This document shows, one piece after another, positions 33,512 to 42,485 of a stretch of 64,000 bases of DNA. This stretch comes from Pelistega sp. (GTDB taxonomy: Bacteria; Pseudomonadota; Gammaproteobacteria; Burkholderiales; Burkholderiaceae_B): NCBI GenBank assembly GCA_030538255.1, contig JAUNUI010000007.1:1-64000 (forward strand), read 5' to 3'. Below the pieces are notes generated by a model. That model saw nothing but the letters and a program-made list of their open reading frames with translations. It had not been told where the DNA came from and did no database searches. How positions within the stretch are numbered: position 1 is the stretch's first letter; each line of letters begins with the position of its first letter. Position numbers and translations under genes: made by a program.

Positions 33512-34813
33512 TTACCAGCCACCTGAAGCTCCTCCGCCACCACTTGAACCACCGCCACCGCCGCCAAAGCCACCGCCTCCACCGAAGCCGCCACCACCAA
33601 AACCACCACCGCCGAAGCCTCCACCAAAACCACCGCCATCGCGCCATGGGTTGCGGCCACGAGAGCGCTGAGCAGGAGTAGAGCGGGTGTTTTTACTAAC
33701 TTGGCTTAAGGGTTCACGGAATACACGACGTAAAATCGTGCCGACGATAAAGACGATAAACGCACCGATAAAGGCAAACATGACGGGACTCACTAAACCC
33801 ATACCTGCTTGAGCGACGATAAAGCCGCCGAGAAGGGGATGGGCAATCACCGCCACTAAGACGCCAAATAGGAGCATCATTAGGAAAATAACGATATCAT
33901 CATCAGCCATATCCGCATCAGTGGGTTTCTTAACTTCCGGGAGAGCCTCTTTATTAATCAGGCTAATCATGCTATCAACGCCACGATTAATGCCAGTGAC
34001 GTAATCATTACGTTGAAAGTGCGGTGCTACGATATCGTTTAAGATGCGTGAGGCCAGAATATCGGGAATAGCGCCTTCAAGACCGTAGCCTACCTCTATA
34101 CGTTGACGACGGTCGTTCTTCGCAATTAAGTAAAGTACCCCATCATCGACTTTTTGACGGCCAATCTTCCATTGGTCAAAAACGCGGCGGGCATAAGTTT
34201 CTACCGTATCAGGTTGCACCGTCGGCACCATTAGGACGAAAACTTGTGCCCCTTTTTCATCTTCTAAGGCTTTCAGTTTAGATTCAAGTTGCGCTTGCTC
34301 ACTAGGACTGAAGGTGCCCGTTAAGTCTGTCACACGTGCGGTTAAACGCGGCACAGCGACTTCGCCATTACTCGATTCTTGCGCAGTAGCACGCGCATCC
34401 GTATTAGCGCCAGCACTCGAACGGGATTGGCTATTCGTCGAAGGAACTACTGAACCTGAGGCCGCACTATCAGAGGTCACGGTCGCCGAGGGTCCTGGAC
34501 CAGGGATTGCTGTCGGTGAACGGGTCTGCGCGTGCGCAAAGCTACTCAGCAAATAGATACTGAGGCTTATGAGCAGCCCTAGTAACCATAGCCAAGAGTG
34601 ACGTTCCGCCAAAGGCAGCGCAGCAGCGCCCTTAGAACATACTCCTGAGTTTACGTGCTTAATGCTAGAGCGACTTTGTGCTTGAAGCTTCAGCAGAGAA
34701 GCCTCATTATCTACCGCACTTGCATGGCACTTAGCTGGCAGACTCGCAACAAAGCTCCTAGCGGATACCTCTGCGTTCTGCCGCGTTGAGCGACGGCGAC
34801 CTTGTCTCAACAT
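33512..34813 (-). CDS. TPM-domain membrane protein (YgcG-like) with Gly-rich tail
   Basis: 433 residues. A signal anchor WLWLLGLLISLSIYLLSSFAHAQ lies near residues 75-97, so the first ~70 residues may be upstream extension; a later start is possible. The TPM domain runs from LTARVTDLTGTFSPSEQAQLESKLKALEDEKG through VFDQWKIGRQKVDDGVLYLIAKNDRRQRIEVGYGLEGA, a classic TPM core. Two more hydrophobic segments follow, then a GGGFGGGG-rich C-terminus. Its start overlaps the lemA stop (TAATG). Confidence 0.87.
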   Translation of the reverse strand: MLRQGRRRSTRQNAEVSARSFVASLPAKCHASAVDNEASLLKLQAQSRSSIKHVNSGVCSKGAAALPLAERHSWLWLLGLLISLSIYLLSSFAHAQTRSPTAIPGPGPSATVTSDSAASGSVVPSTNSQSRSSAGANTDARATAQESSNGEVAVPRLTARVTDLTGTFSPSEQAQLESKLKALEDEKGAQVFVLMVPTVQPDTVETYARRVFDQWKIGRQKVDDGVLYLIAKNDRRQRIEVGYGLEGAIPDILASRILNDIVAPHFQRNDYVTGINRGVDSMISLINKEALPEVKKPTDADMADDDIVIFLMMLLFGVLVAVIAHPLLGGFIVAQAGMGLVSPVMFAFIGAFIVFIVGTILRRVFREPLSQVSKNTRSTPAQRSRGRNPWRDGGGFGGGFGGGGFGGGGFGGGGGFGGGGGGSSGGGGASGGW

Positions 34814-35460
34814 TACTGTGCTGGAGCTGGTGCAGGTGCCGCTGGCGCAGCTGGCGCTGTGGCAGGACGATTAATATCGAACTGTACGGTTGGTGCCCGC
34901 ATAATTTCCGCTTGATTATCGACGCCAAAATTAGGTTTCACGTCGTAGCCAAAGATAAAGGCCGTAATCAAGGTCGGGAATTGACGGATAAAGGTATTAT
35001 AGGATTGAACTTCCTTAATATAACGACCGCGTGCGGTGGCAATACGGTTCTCGGTGCCTTCAAGTTGTACGTTCAAATCACGGAATACCGCATCAGCCTT
35101 AAGTTGTGGGTAGTTCTCTGAGACTGCTAATAAGCGCGATAAGGCTGAGGTCATCTGACTCTGAGCTGCTTGGAATTGCGCTAACTCTGCTTCGGTTGGA
35201 ATCTTATCGGCCGACAATTGCAATGAGCCAACACGGGCGCGCGCATTCGCCACTTCGGTCATCACTTCACGCTCATGTACCATATAGGCATTCACGCTAG
35301 CCACAATTTGAGGTACCAAGTCAGCACGACGTTGATATTGGTTTAAGGTCTCAGACCAAGCCGCTTTCACGCTTTCATCCAAGGTTTGAATTTGGTTATA
35401 ACCACAACCTGCTAATAAGGTAGTCATTAGTAAAACCAAGAGGGTGCGTAGTTTTTTCAT
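34813..35460 (-). CDS. lemA: LemA family lipoprotein
   Basis: 215 residues from the ATG at 35460 (MKKLRTLLVLLMTTLLAGC), with a lipobox LLAGC, so it is an anchored lipoprotein. An upstream in-frame start at 35523 was rejected. The LemA core is plain: VKAAWSETLNQYQRRADLVPQIVASVNAY, REVMTEVANARAR, then FNTFIRQFP-type YNTFIRQFPTLITAFIFGY. The Pro/Ala-rich C-terminus (APAAPAAPAPAPAQ) is flexible. First gene of the lemA-TPM-TPM operon. Confidence 0.9.
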   Translation of the reverse strand: MKKLRTLLVLLMTTLLAGCGYNQIQTLDESVKAAWSETLNQYQRRADLVPQIVASVNAYMVHEREVMTEVANARARVGSLQLSADKIPTEAELAQFQAAQSQMTSALSRLLAVSENYPQLKADAVFRDLNVQLEGTENRIATARGRYIKEVQSYNTFIRQFPTLITAFIFGYDVKPNFGVDNQAEIMRAPTVQFDINRPATAPAAPAAPAPAPAQ

Positions 35461-35555
35461 AGAAAGTCCAAATAAGGATAAAAACAAAATGAATGCTTTA
35501 TTATATCCAAGAATATTCGCCACACTTAACTAATTTACAAATCCTTAAGGTTGCT

Positions 35556-36185
35556 ATGTCCTGGTCCGTCTGGTTGAGCTTATGCGCAGCTGCTTTCGCT
35601 ATTTCACTCTCCCCTGGTCCAGGTGCTGTTGCCTCCCTCTCATCGGGGCTGCGCTTTGGTATGCGGCGTGGCTATTGGAATGCAATTGGTTTAGCCATTG
35701 GCTACGGTGCGCAATACGTGATTAGCGTGATTGGGGTGGGCGCCATTCTTGCCGCATCCGATACCGCCTTCCAAGTGGTCAAGTGGATCGGTGTCCTCTA
35801 CCTACTCTATCTTGGCTATAAGCAATATCGCTCACCTGTGGCTATCATTAAATTAGATCACGACACCACGCATATGTTGTCACGCCGTAAATTAGTCATG
35901 CAAGGTATCTTAATCAATCTCAGTAATCCTAAGGGTGCCGTATTCCTAATTGCCGTCACGCCCCAATTCTTGAATATCCACGGCCCCTTGCTGCTGCAAT
36001 ATGTGATTATCTGCGCCACCTTGGTCATCGCCGACCTGATTATTATGGCGGGCTATACGGGCTTGGCCTCACGAATTATGAAATACATGCGCAACCCCCA
36101 CCGTGCCGCGGCGCTCAATCGCCTATTTGGCATTCTATTTATCATGGCGGCCTTACTGATGGCATTTATGGGGCAAAAGGTATAA
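35556..36185 (+). CDS. LysE/RhtB family amino acid exporter
   Basis: 209 residues from the ATG at 35556 (CCTTAAGGTTGCT just upstream). Six membrane helices and the family signature SPGPGAVASLSSGLRFGMRRG at about 19-39, with ISNPKGAVFL-type LSNPKGAVFLIAVTPQF at about 125. It exports an amino acid or homoserine lactone-like metabolite; the substrate is unknown. Divergent from lemA. A 35-bp segment at its 3' end is repeated 66 bp downstream. Confidence 0.87.
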   Translation: MSWSVWLSLCAAAFAISLSPGPGAVASLSSGLRFGMRRGYWNAIGLAIGYGAQYVISVIGVGAILAASDTAFQVVKWIGVLYLLYLGYKQYRSPVAIIKLDHDTTHMLSRRKLVMQGILINLSNPKGAVFLIAVTPQFLNIHGPLLLQYVIICATLVIADLIIMAGYTGLASRIMKYMRNPHRAAALNRLFGILFIMAALLMAFMGQKV

Positions 36186-36273
36186 GCCGTACGTTCAAGC
36201 ACTGCAAGCGCTGGTAACGGTGGGTGGTGAGATAAGGAGCAAAAGGCATAAGCCGTACGTTCAAGCACTGCAA
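36173..36273 (+). repeat. Direct repeat at the LysE gene 3' end
   Basis: Two 35-bp copies beginning GCAAAAGG(T/C)ATAAGCCGTA, at 36173-36207 and 36239-36273, one mismatch. The first contains the last codons and stop of the exporter gene. Confidence 0.85.
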
Positions 36274-36403
36274 CAATAAGTGTTAATTCTGTTGTGCAGA
36301 TTCGCTAACTTGCTTATTTCTTTCACTTTTTTTGCTAAATTGGGATTAAAATACTAGGTTTGCTGCGCGAATTGTTGCGCAAGGCCTTTTTTCAAATTTG
36401 TTT

Positions 36404-38017
36404 ATGTCCAATTTATCTATTGCACAAGAAGTGGCTCGTCGCCGCACTTTTGCTATTATTTCTCACCCTGACGCGGGTAAAACCACCTTAACTGAAAAGC
36501 TCTTACTATTCTCAGGTGCGATTCAAATTGCGGGTAGTGTTAAAGCCCGTAAAGCCAGTCGCCATGCCGCCTCTGACTGGATGGAAATTGAAAAGCAACG
36601 TGGAATTTCTGTCGCTTCCTCAGTGATGCAGATGGAGTATAAGGGCTGCGTGATTAATCTCTTAGATACGCCTGGACACCAAGACTTCTCGGAAGATACC
36701 TATCGTGTGCTGACGGCAGTGGATGCGGCGATTATGGTGGTTGATGCGGCCAATGGTATTGAGCCTCAGACTGAGCGCCTATTGCAAGTTTGTCGTGCCC
36801 GTAATACGCCGATTATTACCTTCGTCAATAAACTAGACCGTGAGGTGAAAGAGCCCCTAGACCTACTTGAAGAAATTGAGTCGCACCTCGGTATGGATGT
36901 GATTCCATTCTCTTGGCCAATTGGTATGGGTAAGCACTTTGGTGGGGTATTTGACTTGCGCCAAGATCGTATGCGCTTATTTAAGCCGGGTCAGGAACGC
37001 TTGGACGCTGCAGAATATATCGAAGGCCTGCACAATCCCTTAATTAAAGAGAAGTTCGGCTCTTATTATGAGAAGGCCCTAGAAGAGATTGATCTGATCC
37101 AAGACGCCACACCTGAATTTGATCATCAAGCCTTCTTAGATGGGCATCAGACGCCTATGTTCTTTGGCTCTGCTGTGAATAATTTTGGTGTCCAAGAAGT
37201 TCTCGACACCTTAGTACAGTGGGCGCCTAAGCCTGGCGCACGCCAAGCGCTACAACGCGTGGTAGAACCTGATGAGCCTAAATTCACTGGGGTGATTTTT
37301 AAAGTGCAAGCAAATATGGACCCTGCGCACCGTGACCGTGTGGCCTTTGTCCGTGTGAGTTCAGGTAAGTTTGAGCGTGGTATGCGACTTAAAGTCAGTC
37401 GTACCAATAAAGAAATTCGTCCGAATAACGTGGTGGCCTTTTTATCCCAACGCCGTGAAATTCTTGATGAAGCGTATGCCGGTGATGTAATTGGTATCCC
37501 AAATCACGGAGTGTTACATCTTGGTGATGTACTCACCGAAGGAGAAAGCCTACAATTTACAGGCTTGCCATTCTTCGCGCCTGAATTATTCCAACAGGTT
37601 GAGGTGAAGGACCCGCTACGTAGCAAGCAATTACGTACTGGTTTAAAGCAGCTTGGGGAAGAAGGAGCGATCCAGGTGTTTCGTCCTGAAGTCGCTGGTG
37701 GTGCGCTCTTATTAGGCGCCGTGGGTCAACTACAGTTTGAAGTGGTCGCTCATCGCTTGAAAACCGAGTATGGGGTTGAAGCGCGCATGATGCCGTCGCG
37801 CTATACGATGGCGCGCTGGTTTACCAGCGATAATCCTGCGGCTTTGCGTAAGTTTATGGCAAGTAATGCCCAACATATCGCTTATGACGTGGTTGAGGCG
37901 CCGGCATTTTTAATCAGCTCTATGGCTCAACTTCGAGTCGCAGAGGATTTAAATCCGGATATTAAATTTCATTCCATGCGTGAGCATGGTGGTCAAGTAT
38001 TCCATGAAAACAGCTAA
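36404..38017 (+). CDS. prfC: Peptide chain release factor 3
   Basis: 537 residues from the ATG at 36404. GTPase motifs: G1 SHPDAGKTTLTE, G2 region around QRGISVASS, G3 DTPGHQDF, G4 NKLDRE. The RF3-specific C-terminal half is present (GAVGQLQFEVVAHRLKTEYGVEA). It recycles RF1/RF2 from the ribosome after peptide release. An in-frame TTG at 36398 was rejected in favour of the ATG. Stands alone. Confidence 0.95.
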   Translation: MSNLSIAQEVARRRTFAIISHPDAGKTTLTEKLLLFSGAIQIAGSVKARKASRHAASDWMEIEKQRGISVASSVMQMEYKGCVINLLDTPGHQDFSEDTYRVLTAVDAAIMVVDAANGIEPQTERLLQVCRARNTPIITFVNKLDREVKEPLDLLEEIESHLGMDVIPFSWPIGMGKHFGGVFDLRQDRMRLFKPGQERLDAAEYIEGLHNPLIKEKFGSYYEKALEEIDLIQDATPEFDHQAFLDGHQTPMFFGSAVNNFGVQEVLDTLVQWAPKPGARQALQRVVEPDEPKFTGVIFKVQANMDPAHRDRVAFVRVSSGKFERGMRLKVSRTNKEIRPNNVVAFLSQRREILDEAYAGDVIGIPNHGVLHLGDVLTEGESLQFTGLPFFAPELFQQVEVKDPLRSKQLRTGLKQLGEEGAIQVFRPEVAGGALLLGAVGQLQFEVVAHRLKTEYGVEARMMPSRYTMARWFTSDNPAALRKFMASNAQHIAYDVVEAPAFLISSMAQLRVAEDLNPDIKFHSMREHGGQVFHENS

Positions 38018-38051
38018 AATGGAATATGTTTTACATTAAGGCGTGAGCTCT

Positions 38052-38645
38052 ATGTCTTGGCGTTTATTATTATTTACCTTATTAGTATTTGCAGGCCTAT
38101 CTACGGTAGGTGGGCTATATGCGGGTGATTGGCTGATTAAGCATGCGCCAGTGCAAGCCAATTTACCTGATATTACGGAGGCGGATCCACCGCCACCTGT
38201 GGACGCACAAGGTCGCCCTCTGGTTCGTCGTCCGCAGCAACCGCTGATGAATGGCAACCAAGGTTTCCCCGAACGCGAAACCACGATTGACTGGGCAGTC
38301 AAAGCCGAGAATTTGAGTGCAGCCAAGACCGCATCAAGCACAGCAAGACTACCTAGTGATATGAACACAACGGGTACTGGTGCCGCCAAACCGATTACCA
38401 ACAATGTCACACGTGGTTCTACAGCACCATCAGGTAATATGCGCCCAATCGGGCAAGGCGGTGCTGTGACACCGAGTCGTGGTGGCAGTGCTGGCGGCTC
38501 TTGGGAAGCGGCCTTCAATCGAGAGCTAGCGGCCTGTCGTCAGATGGGATTCTTTGAGCGTGCTAATTGTGTGGCGAATACGCGTGAACGCTATTGCGGT
38601 CCGAACAAGGCCTGGGGACAAGTGCGCGACTGCCCTGCTCGTTAA
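38052..38645 (+). CDS. Membrane-anchored protein with conserved Cys-rich C-terminus
   Basis: 197 residues from the ATG at 38052 (AAGG 10 bases upstream; an in-frame GTG at 38043 is too close to it). One N-terminal helix (LLLFTLLVFAGLSTVGGLYAG), then a Pro/Thr/Ser-rich linker and a compact C-terminal module FNRELAACRQMGFFERANCVANTRERYCGPNKAWGQVRDC. The repeated Cys and 'GFFERAxC...RexYCGPN' form is conserved in betaproteobacterial hypothetical proteins; I do not know a function. Follows prfC by about 35 bp. Confidence 0.65.
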   Translation: MSWRLLLFTLLVFAGLSTVGGLYAGDWLIKHAPVQANLPDITEADPPPPVDAQGRPLVRRPQQPLMNGNQGFPERETTIDWAVKAENLSAAKTASSTARLPSDMNTTGTGAAKPITNNVTRGSTAPSGNMRPIGQGGAVTPSRGGSAGGSWEAAFNRELAACRQMGFFERANCVANTRERYCGPNKAWGQVRDCPAR

Positions 38646-38815
38646 ATCTTGAGTAGACTGTTACGGTTTAGGTCTCCGTTATAATGTCTTGCGTCGGCTA
38701 TTACGATTAAAGTTCGTTATTACGATTTGAGGTCGCCATGAAAGCTTGAGCCGACTATTAAGTCTTGAATCCATCTTAAGAAACCATAACTCCCGTCAGG
38801 CCTTAAAATACAAAC

Positions 38816-38852
38816 AAGCCCATTATCATCACCTGATAATGGGCTTAATTTT
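38816..38852. terminator. Bidirectional terminator
   Basis: 13-bp perfect stem AAGCCCATTATCA / TGATAATGGGCTT, 5-base loop, AATTTTG tail. It separates the plus-strand gene ending at 38645 from bfr. Confidence 0.85.
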
Positions 38853-38934
38853 GATTGATGCTGAACGACTTAAACTATTGTGATTCTAGGTGCTAATTAT
38901 ATGCCTGGCTTATAAGTGTGGGATATGTGTGGTC

Positions 38935-39408
38935 TTATTCATGATCCATACAGCTTTGAATATAGTTCTTCTCACCCATGGTTTTCATGAGTTCTTGCTG
39001 AGTTTCAAGCCAGTCGATCTGCTCTTCATTATCCTCAAGGATTTCCGCTAAGAGTTCACGTGTCACAAAATCAGAGACACTTTCCATATGCGCAATCGCT
39101 TGGACTAAGCTCGCATGTAACTCTTCCTCTAAGGCCAAATCGCACTTGATAATATCGGCGACATCTTCACCAATACGAATCTTGCCGAGTTCTTGTAAGT
39201 TCGGTAAACCCTCTAATAAGAAAACACGTTCAATAATCTCATCGGCATGCTTCATATCTTCAATCGATTTCTTATATTCCGCCTTACCCAAACCGTTCAA
39301 GCCCCAATTCTTGAGCATACGCGCATGTAAAAAGTACTGGTTAATTGAGGTTAACTCCAATTTGAGTACCTGGTTAAGGAACTTGTTCACGTCTTTAGGT
39401 GCTTTCAT
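38935..39408 (-). CDS. bfr: Bacterioferritin with heme ligand but degenerate ferroxidase site
   Basis: 157 residues, four-helix ferritin fold. Numbered against E. coli Bfr, the heme ligand Met52 is present (EDMKHAD), as are ferroxidase ligands Glu18 ([10 protein letters not shown]), His54 and Glu94 (DLALEE). But Glu51 is Asp, Glu127 is Asn and His130 is Gln ([12 protein letters not shown] versus EILRDEEGHIDW). Several ferroxidase ligands are therefore changed, suggesting a heme-carrying subunit that needs a catalytic partner; heteropolymeric two-subunit bacterioferritins are known in Neisseria. No second bfr is in the window. bfd lies 250 bp upstream on the same strand, with a terminator between. 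Confidence 0.93.
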   Translation of the reverse strand: MKAPKDVNKFLNQVLKLELTSINQYFLHARMLKNWGLNGLGKAEYKKSIEDMKHADEIIERVFLLEGLPNLQELGKIRIGEDVADIIKCDLALEEELHASLVQAIAHMESVSDFVTRELLAEILEDNEEQIDWLETQQELMKTMGEKNYIQSCMDHE

Positions 39409-39464
39409 GATAAATCTCCGCTGGTGCTGGTGTCAGCCATCTATAAGAATTTTAGTTTAGCACA

Positions 39465-39501
39465 AAAAAGCTCACCCATATTTCGTATGTGAGTGAGCTT
39501 T
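39465..39501 (-). terminator. Terminator between bfd and bfr
   Basis: Minus strand AAAGCTCACTCACATA / TATGGGTGAGCTTT with a TTTTTTG tail (two internal mismatches). It probably separates bfd from bfr transcription, so bfr needs its own promoter or readthrough. Confidence 0.75.
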
Positions 39502-39604
39502 ATGCTGCTTAATGACTGCAAGGACTTGTCTTAATGGTCGATCGCTAAAAGGAAGAGAGTCACCTCTAAGCGGATCCTCAGACAGATCGTCGCCGCTGTT
39601 CTTG

Positions 39605-39645
39605 ACGCCCCCGCCCTATAAGGCGAGGTTTGACAGTGCGCTTAA
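39605..39645 (+). repeat. IS200/IS605-end-like hairpin element, copy C (degenerate)
   Basis: CCCCCGCCCTATAAGGCGAGG followed by TTTGACAGTGCGCTTAAT; same layout as copies A, B and D with more changes. It sits in the bfr-bfd gap. Confidence 0.5.
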
Positions 39646-39658
39646 TTCAAAGTCTGCT

Positions 39659-39874
39659 TTAATTAGCTTTCTTCCAAGGCGGCGTAACCTCAATGGCTTG
39701 CATTAAACCAGGATTCGCTGGCTCTTCTAAATAACTCTCGGCACAGCTCGCACAGCAACCACAGCTTGTTGCAACGCCTAACTGAGCTTGTAAATCAGCT
39801 AAGGTACGCGCACCATTAGCCACCGCCTCTTTGACAGATTTTTCGCTAATCGCATTACAGATACACACGTACAT
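39659..39874 (-). CDS. bfd: Bacterioferritin-associated ferredoxin
   Basis: 71 residues. The [2Fe-2S] ligands follow the Bfd pattern Cys4-x-Cys6 (VCICN) and Cys38-xx-Cys41 (SCGCC); extra cysteines are at 40 and 44. The fold is BFD-like (ISEKSVKEAVANGARTLADLQAQLG). In Pseudomonas, Bfd docks on bacterioferritin and reduces the stored Fe3+ via heme to release it under iron limitation. The promoter upstream overlaps a good Fur box, consistent with induction on iron starvation. Confidence 0.93.
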   Translation of the reverse strand: MYVCICNAISEKSVKEAVANGARTLADLQAQLGVATSCGCCASCAESYLEEPANPGLMQAIEVTPPWKKAN

Positions 39875-39898
39875 GGTACACCTATATAAAATTCAATT

Positions 39899-39940
39899 CG
39901 TAATGAGAATAATTATCATCAATATTTTGATTCTTGTCAA
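39899..39940 (-). promoter_or_regulatory. bfd promoter overlapped by a Fur box
   Basis: Minus strand TTGACA (39935-39940), 17-base spacer, GATAAT (39912-39917). The plus-strand 19-mer at 39899-39917 matches the Fur consensus GATAATGATAATCATTATC at 15 of 19 positions and covers the -10 box, so Fur-Fe2+ would block initiation. The -35 lies inside an inverted repeat GATTCTTG-T-CAAGAATC (39929-39945). Confidence 0.8.
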
Positions 39941-40182
39941 GAATCTTCTGCAATACCCTGATAAAAATTAAGGTTTTACGCCAAGCCGCTTTCTGTTCAC
40001 TGGTTCTTTCACGCTTACCCGAGCCCAAATTGTCTGTCTGGGCCTAGATAACCTTGGCCTTGCTCACACCTTAGTCTAGTCTATTTAGAGCACCTTCCCG
40101 AGCGCATTCCTTAGCCTGGACCACCTAGTCTGCTTAATCTGGACCAACTTACCTGAGCCATTCTACTTGCCTACACAGCCTG

Positions 40183-41607
40183 CTAATCCTCTCCACGCAA
40201 TATTGCTTGCGCTTTGCGTTGTGAGGCTGCTGGCAAACCCATGGCTTCGCGGTATTTAGTCACAGTGCGGCGCGCAATCACAATGCCTTTTTGCGCCAAG
40301 AGTTCACACAGTTTATTATCTGATAAGGGTTTGGCGGTATTCTCTGTCTCAATCAATTCGCGTAGGAGTTGTTGTGTGGACGTCGCTGAAGTTTGCTCTC
40401 CGTCTTGGGTTGAAAGCGCGGCACTGAAGAATCGCTTGAGTTCAAACACCCCATGTGGGGTTGCGATAAATTTCTGAACCGTTGCTCGAGATACGGTTGA
40501 TTCGTGCATACCTAAATCATTCGCGATATCCTTGAGCGTCAGGGGACGCAAGCCTGCTAAGCCTTGAGCAAAAAAATCTTCTTGGTGATTCATAATCGCT
40601 TGCGCCACCATCAGAATCGTGGCAAAGCGTTGCTTTAATTGTGTCATGAAACTACGCGCCTGCTTAAGTTGCTCCTGCAATTGCGGACTTTGGCGCAGGG
40701 TCTGTCGATCCAAAACCTTAACAATCCGCTCATATTCAGGGACGATTCGTAGCTTCGGTAAAACTTGCGGATTAAGTATTAAGACCCACTCGCCTTCTTG
40801 CCGTCGCACCAATACATCAGGCACAGCAAAGTCTGCGGTGGGTGTACTCCATGCCTTGCCAGGACGTGGATCGAGTTGGGTAATTAAGTGATGGGCCTGA
40901 CGAATAATATGCGTGCTTTGCTGGGTCAGCACTTTGAGGCGTTCTAAATCAGCCTTGGCTAGGGCTTCTAAATCATATTGGCATATTTGTCGTGCACATG
41001 CTAATACTTGCTTATCAGGAGCATCCGCTAAGCGTCTTGAATCGAGTTGCAACAATAAGCATTCAGCCAAGCTGCGGGCGGCGATGCCTGGCGGTTCAAA
41101 GCTCTGCAAAATTGATAAAGCATCTTCCACCTGTTGCGGTGCAATCTCTTGATCCAACACCCCACTTAATAAGGCGCTAAGTTCTTCAACACTCGAGACA
41201 AGATAGCCATTCTCATCAATATCCCCGATTAAATAGGTAATCAGGGTTCTTTCTTCTTCGTCAGCCTGACTGGTTCCAAGTTGCTCTAGCAAATATTCCT
41301 GTAAACTAGCAGTGTATGCCATTTCGGGCATATAATGTTCATCATTATCAGAGTGTTGTGTAGCTGATGAACCATCCGTCATCGTATCGGCATAATTATC
41401 ATTTATGCTATCGAACGACTCAGGTGGATCTATTTCATTCGCTTCATGCAATTCCAATAAGGGATTGTCATTAAGCATCTGCGCAAGCTCGGCCTCAAGC
41501 TCTACGCCTGAGCACTGCAACAATTTTAACGATTGCTGCAACTGAGTACTCATCACTAACTGCTGTGATAGGCTAGCGCTAATTCCTTGACGCATATTAA
41601 CTGACAT
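40183..41607 (-). CDS. rpoN: RNA polymerase sigma-54 factor
   Basis: 474 residues. The Gln/Leu-rich region I (SQQLVMSTQLQQSLKLLQCS) binds core and activators, the acidic linker follows (DPPESFDSINDNYAD), then the core-binding domain, the HTH region (LKDIANDLGMHESTVSRATVQKFIATPHGVFELKRFF) and the RpoN box ARRTVTKYREAMGLP near the C-terminus. It directs transcription from -24/-12 promoters with an AAA+ activator. Its start lies only 6 bp from the start of the divergent gene at 41614, so each promoter must sit inside the other gene. Confidence 0.95.
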   Translation of the reverse strand: MSVNMRQGISASLSQQLVMSTQLQQSLKLLQCSGVELEAELAQMLNDNPLLELHEANEIDPPESFDSINDNYADTMTDGSSATQHSDNDEHYMPEMAYTASLQEYLLEQLGTSQADEEERTLITYLIGDIDENGYLVSSVEELSALLSGVLDQEIAPQQVEDALSILQSFEPPGIAARSLAECLLLQLDSRRLADAPDKQVLACARQICQYDLEALAKADLERLKVLTQQSTHIIRQAHHLITQLDPRPGKAWSTPTADFAVPDVLVRRQEGEWVLILNPQVLPKLRIVPEYERIVKVLDRQTLRQSPQLQEQLKQARSFMTQLKQRFATILMVAQAIMNHQEDFFAQGLAGLRPLTLKDIANDLGMHESTVSRATVQKFIATPHGVFELKRFFSAALSTQDGEQTSATSTQQLLRELIETENTAKPLSDNKLCELLAQKGIVIARRTVTKYREAMGLPAASQRKAQAILRGED

Positions 41608-41613
41608 TATCTT

Positions 41614-42435
41614 ATGACACCATCAGCTTTAAAAAAGAAAGATATCTCACTGTTAAATAAAACCTTGTTTGACTTGGCAAAGCCTAGATTGATTTTGCGC
41701 ATCCTTGTCGTTATTATCGCTTGTGCCCTCTGGTTTTTAGTGGCCCAATGGCTATTGAAATTCGGCGCTCGACAAGACTACGCTTTCCTTGATCAGTTTA
41801 ACACGCAGATTGTCAGCTTCCTAAATAGTATAAACAAATATATTTGGTGGGGCGTTATTCTTATTGGTAATTTAATCCTTTATTTCGTGCTCTATAGTTG
41901 GATTAGCAATAGCATCCAGCGCGCTGGCTCTATCGTCCCAAAACCCGAGGTCACGCGTGATTTGATTAATGGTCTCTCATCTGATGGTAAGAACGTCCTT
42001 GCTTGGGTTTGGCAAGATCAGCGTGAGCCGATTACGATTCGTGTATTAGATCAAACCCGTGAACAATTAAAAGGTGACCGTGTCCAACGCCTAGCGCAGG
42101 TGGACCAACAACGCCGCCTCTTAGGTATTACCCCTTCAGCCATTGGCAATGCACCGCTACAAGGTAAAACCATCCCGGTTGTATCGGCAAAAGAGGCCTT
42201 GCAACGTTCAGCCTCCCCCGAAACTGAAGCGCCTGAACAAACTAAAGCACGTGTTGATGCGCTGCTCGCCGATGTAAATCTGCAATTAGATGCACAACAA
42301 GAGGAATTAGGTGGTAGAGAATTAGTGGGATCTGAGGGACTCAAGTCGTCTGCAACGCACACCTTGACAGATTCTCCAACACAAGCGGCAAGCGAACCCG
42401 CCAAGTCGCCAGAGATTCCGACTTTGAAACCTTAA
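41614..42435 (+). CDS. Two-helix membrane protein of unknown function
   Basis: 273 residues with two helices (LILRILVVIIACALWFLVAQWLL at 28-50 and IWWGVILIGNLILYFVLYSWI at about 77-98), then a basic-acidic cytosolic or periplasmic domain and a Pro/Ser/Glu-rich tail. I do not recognise the family. Divergent from rpoN with a 6-bp gap between starts. Confidence 0.6.
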   Translation: MTPSALKKKDISLLNKTLFDLAKPRLILRILVVIIACALWFLVAQWLLKFGARQDYAFLDQFNTQIVSFLNSINKYIWWGVILIGNLILYFVLYSWISNSIQRAGSIVPKPEVTRDLINGLSSDGKNVLAWVWQDQREPITIRVLDQTREQLKGDRVQRLAQVDQQRRLLGITPSAIGNAPLQGKTIPVVSAKEALQRSASPETEAPEQTKARVDALLADVNLQLDAQQEELGGRELVGSEGLKSSATHTLTDSPTQAASEPAKSPEIPTLKP

Positions 42436-42485
42436 TATTGAGGCCATAATATTGAAGTCTTCGCACAATGAGTGATATTAGTCAC

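Noticed and set aside
33508-33660. N-terminal extension of the short TPM protein with an Ala/Val run
   Set aside because: It is the Gly-rich tail of the preceding gene in another frame; the ATG at 33507 fits the domain start.
33432-33671. Plus-strand Pro-rich ORF
   Set aside because: It is the antisense of the Gly-rich tail of the TPM-domain gene; Gly codons read backwards give Pro.
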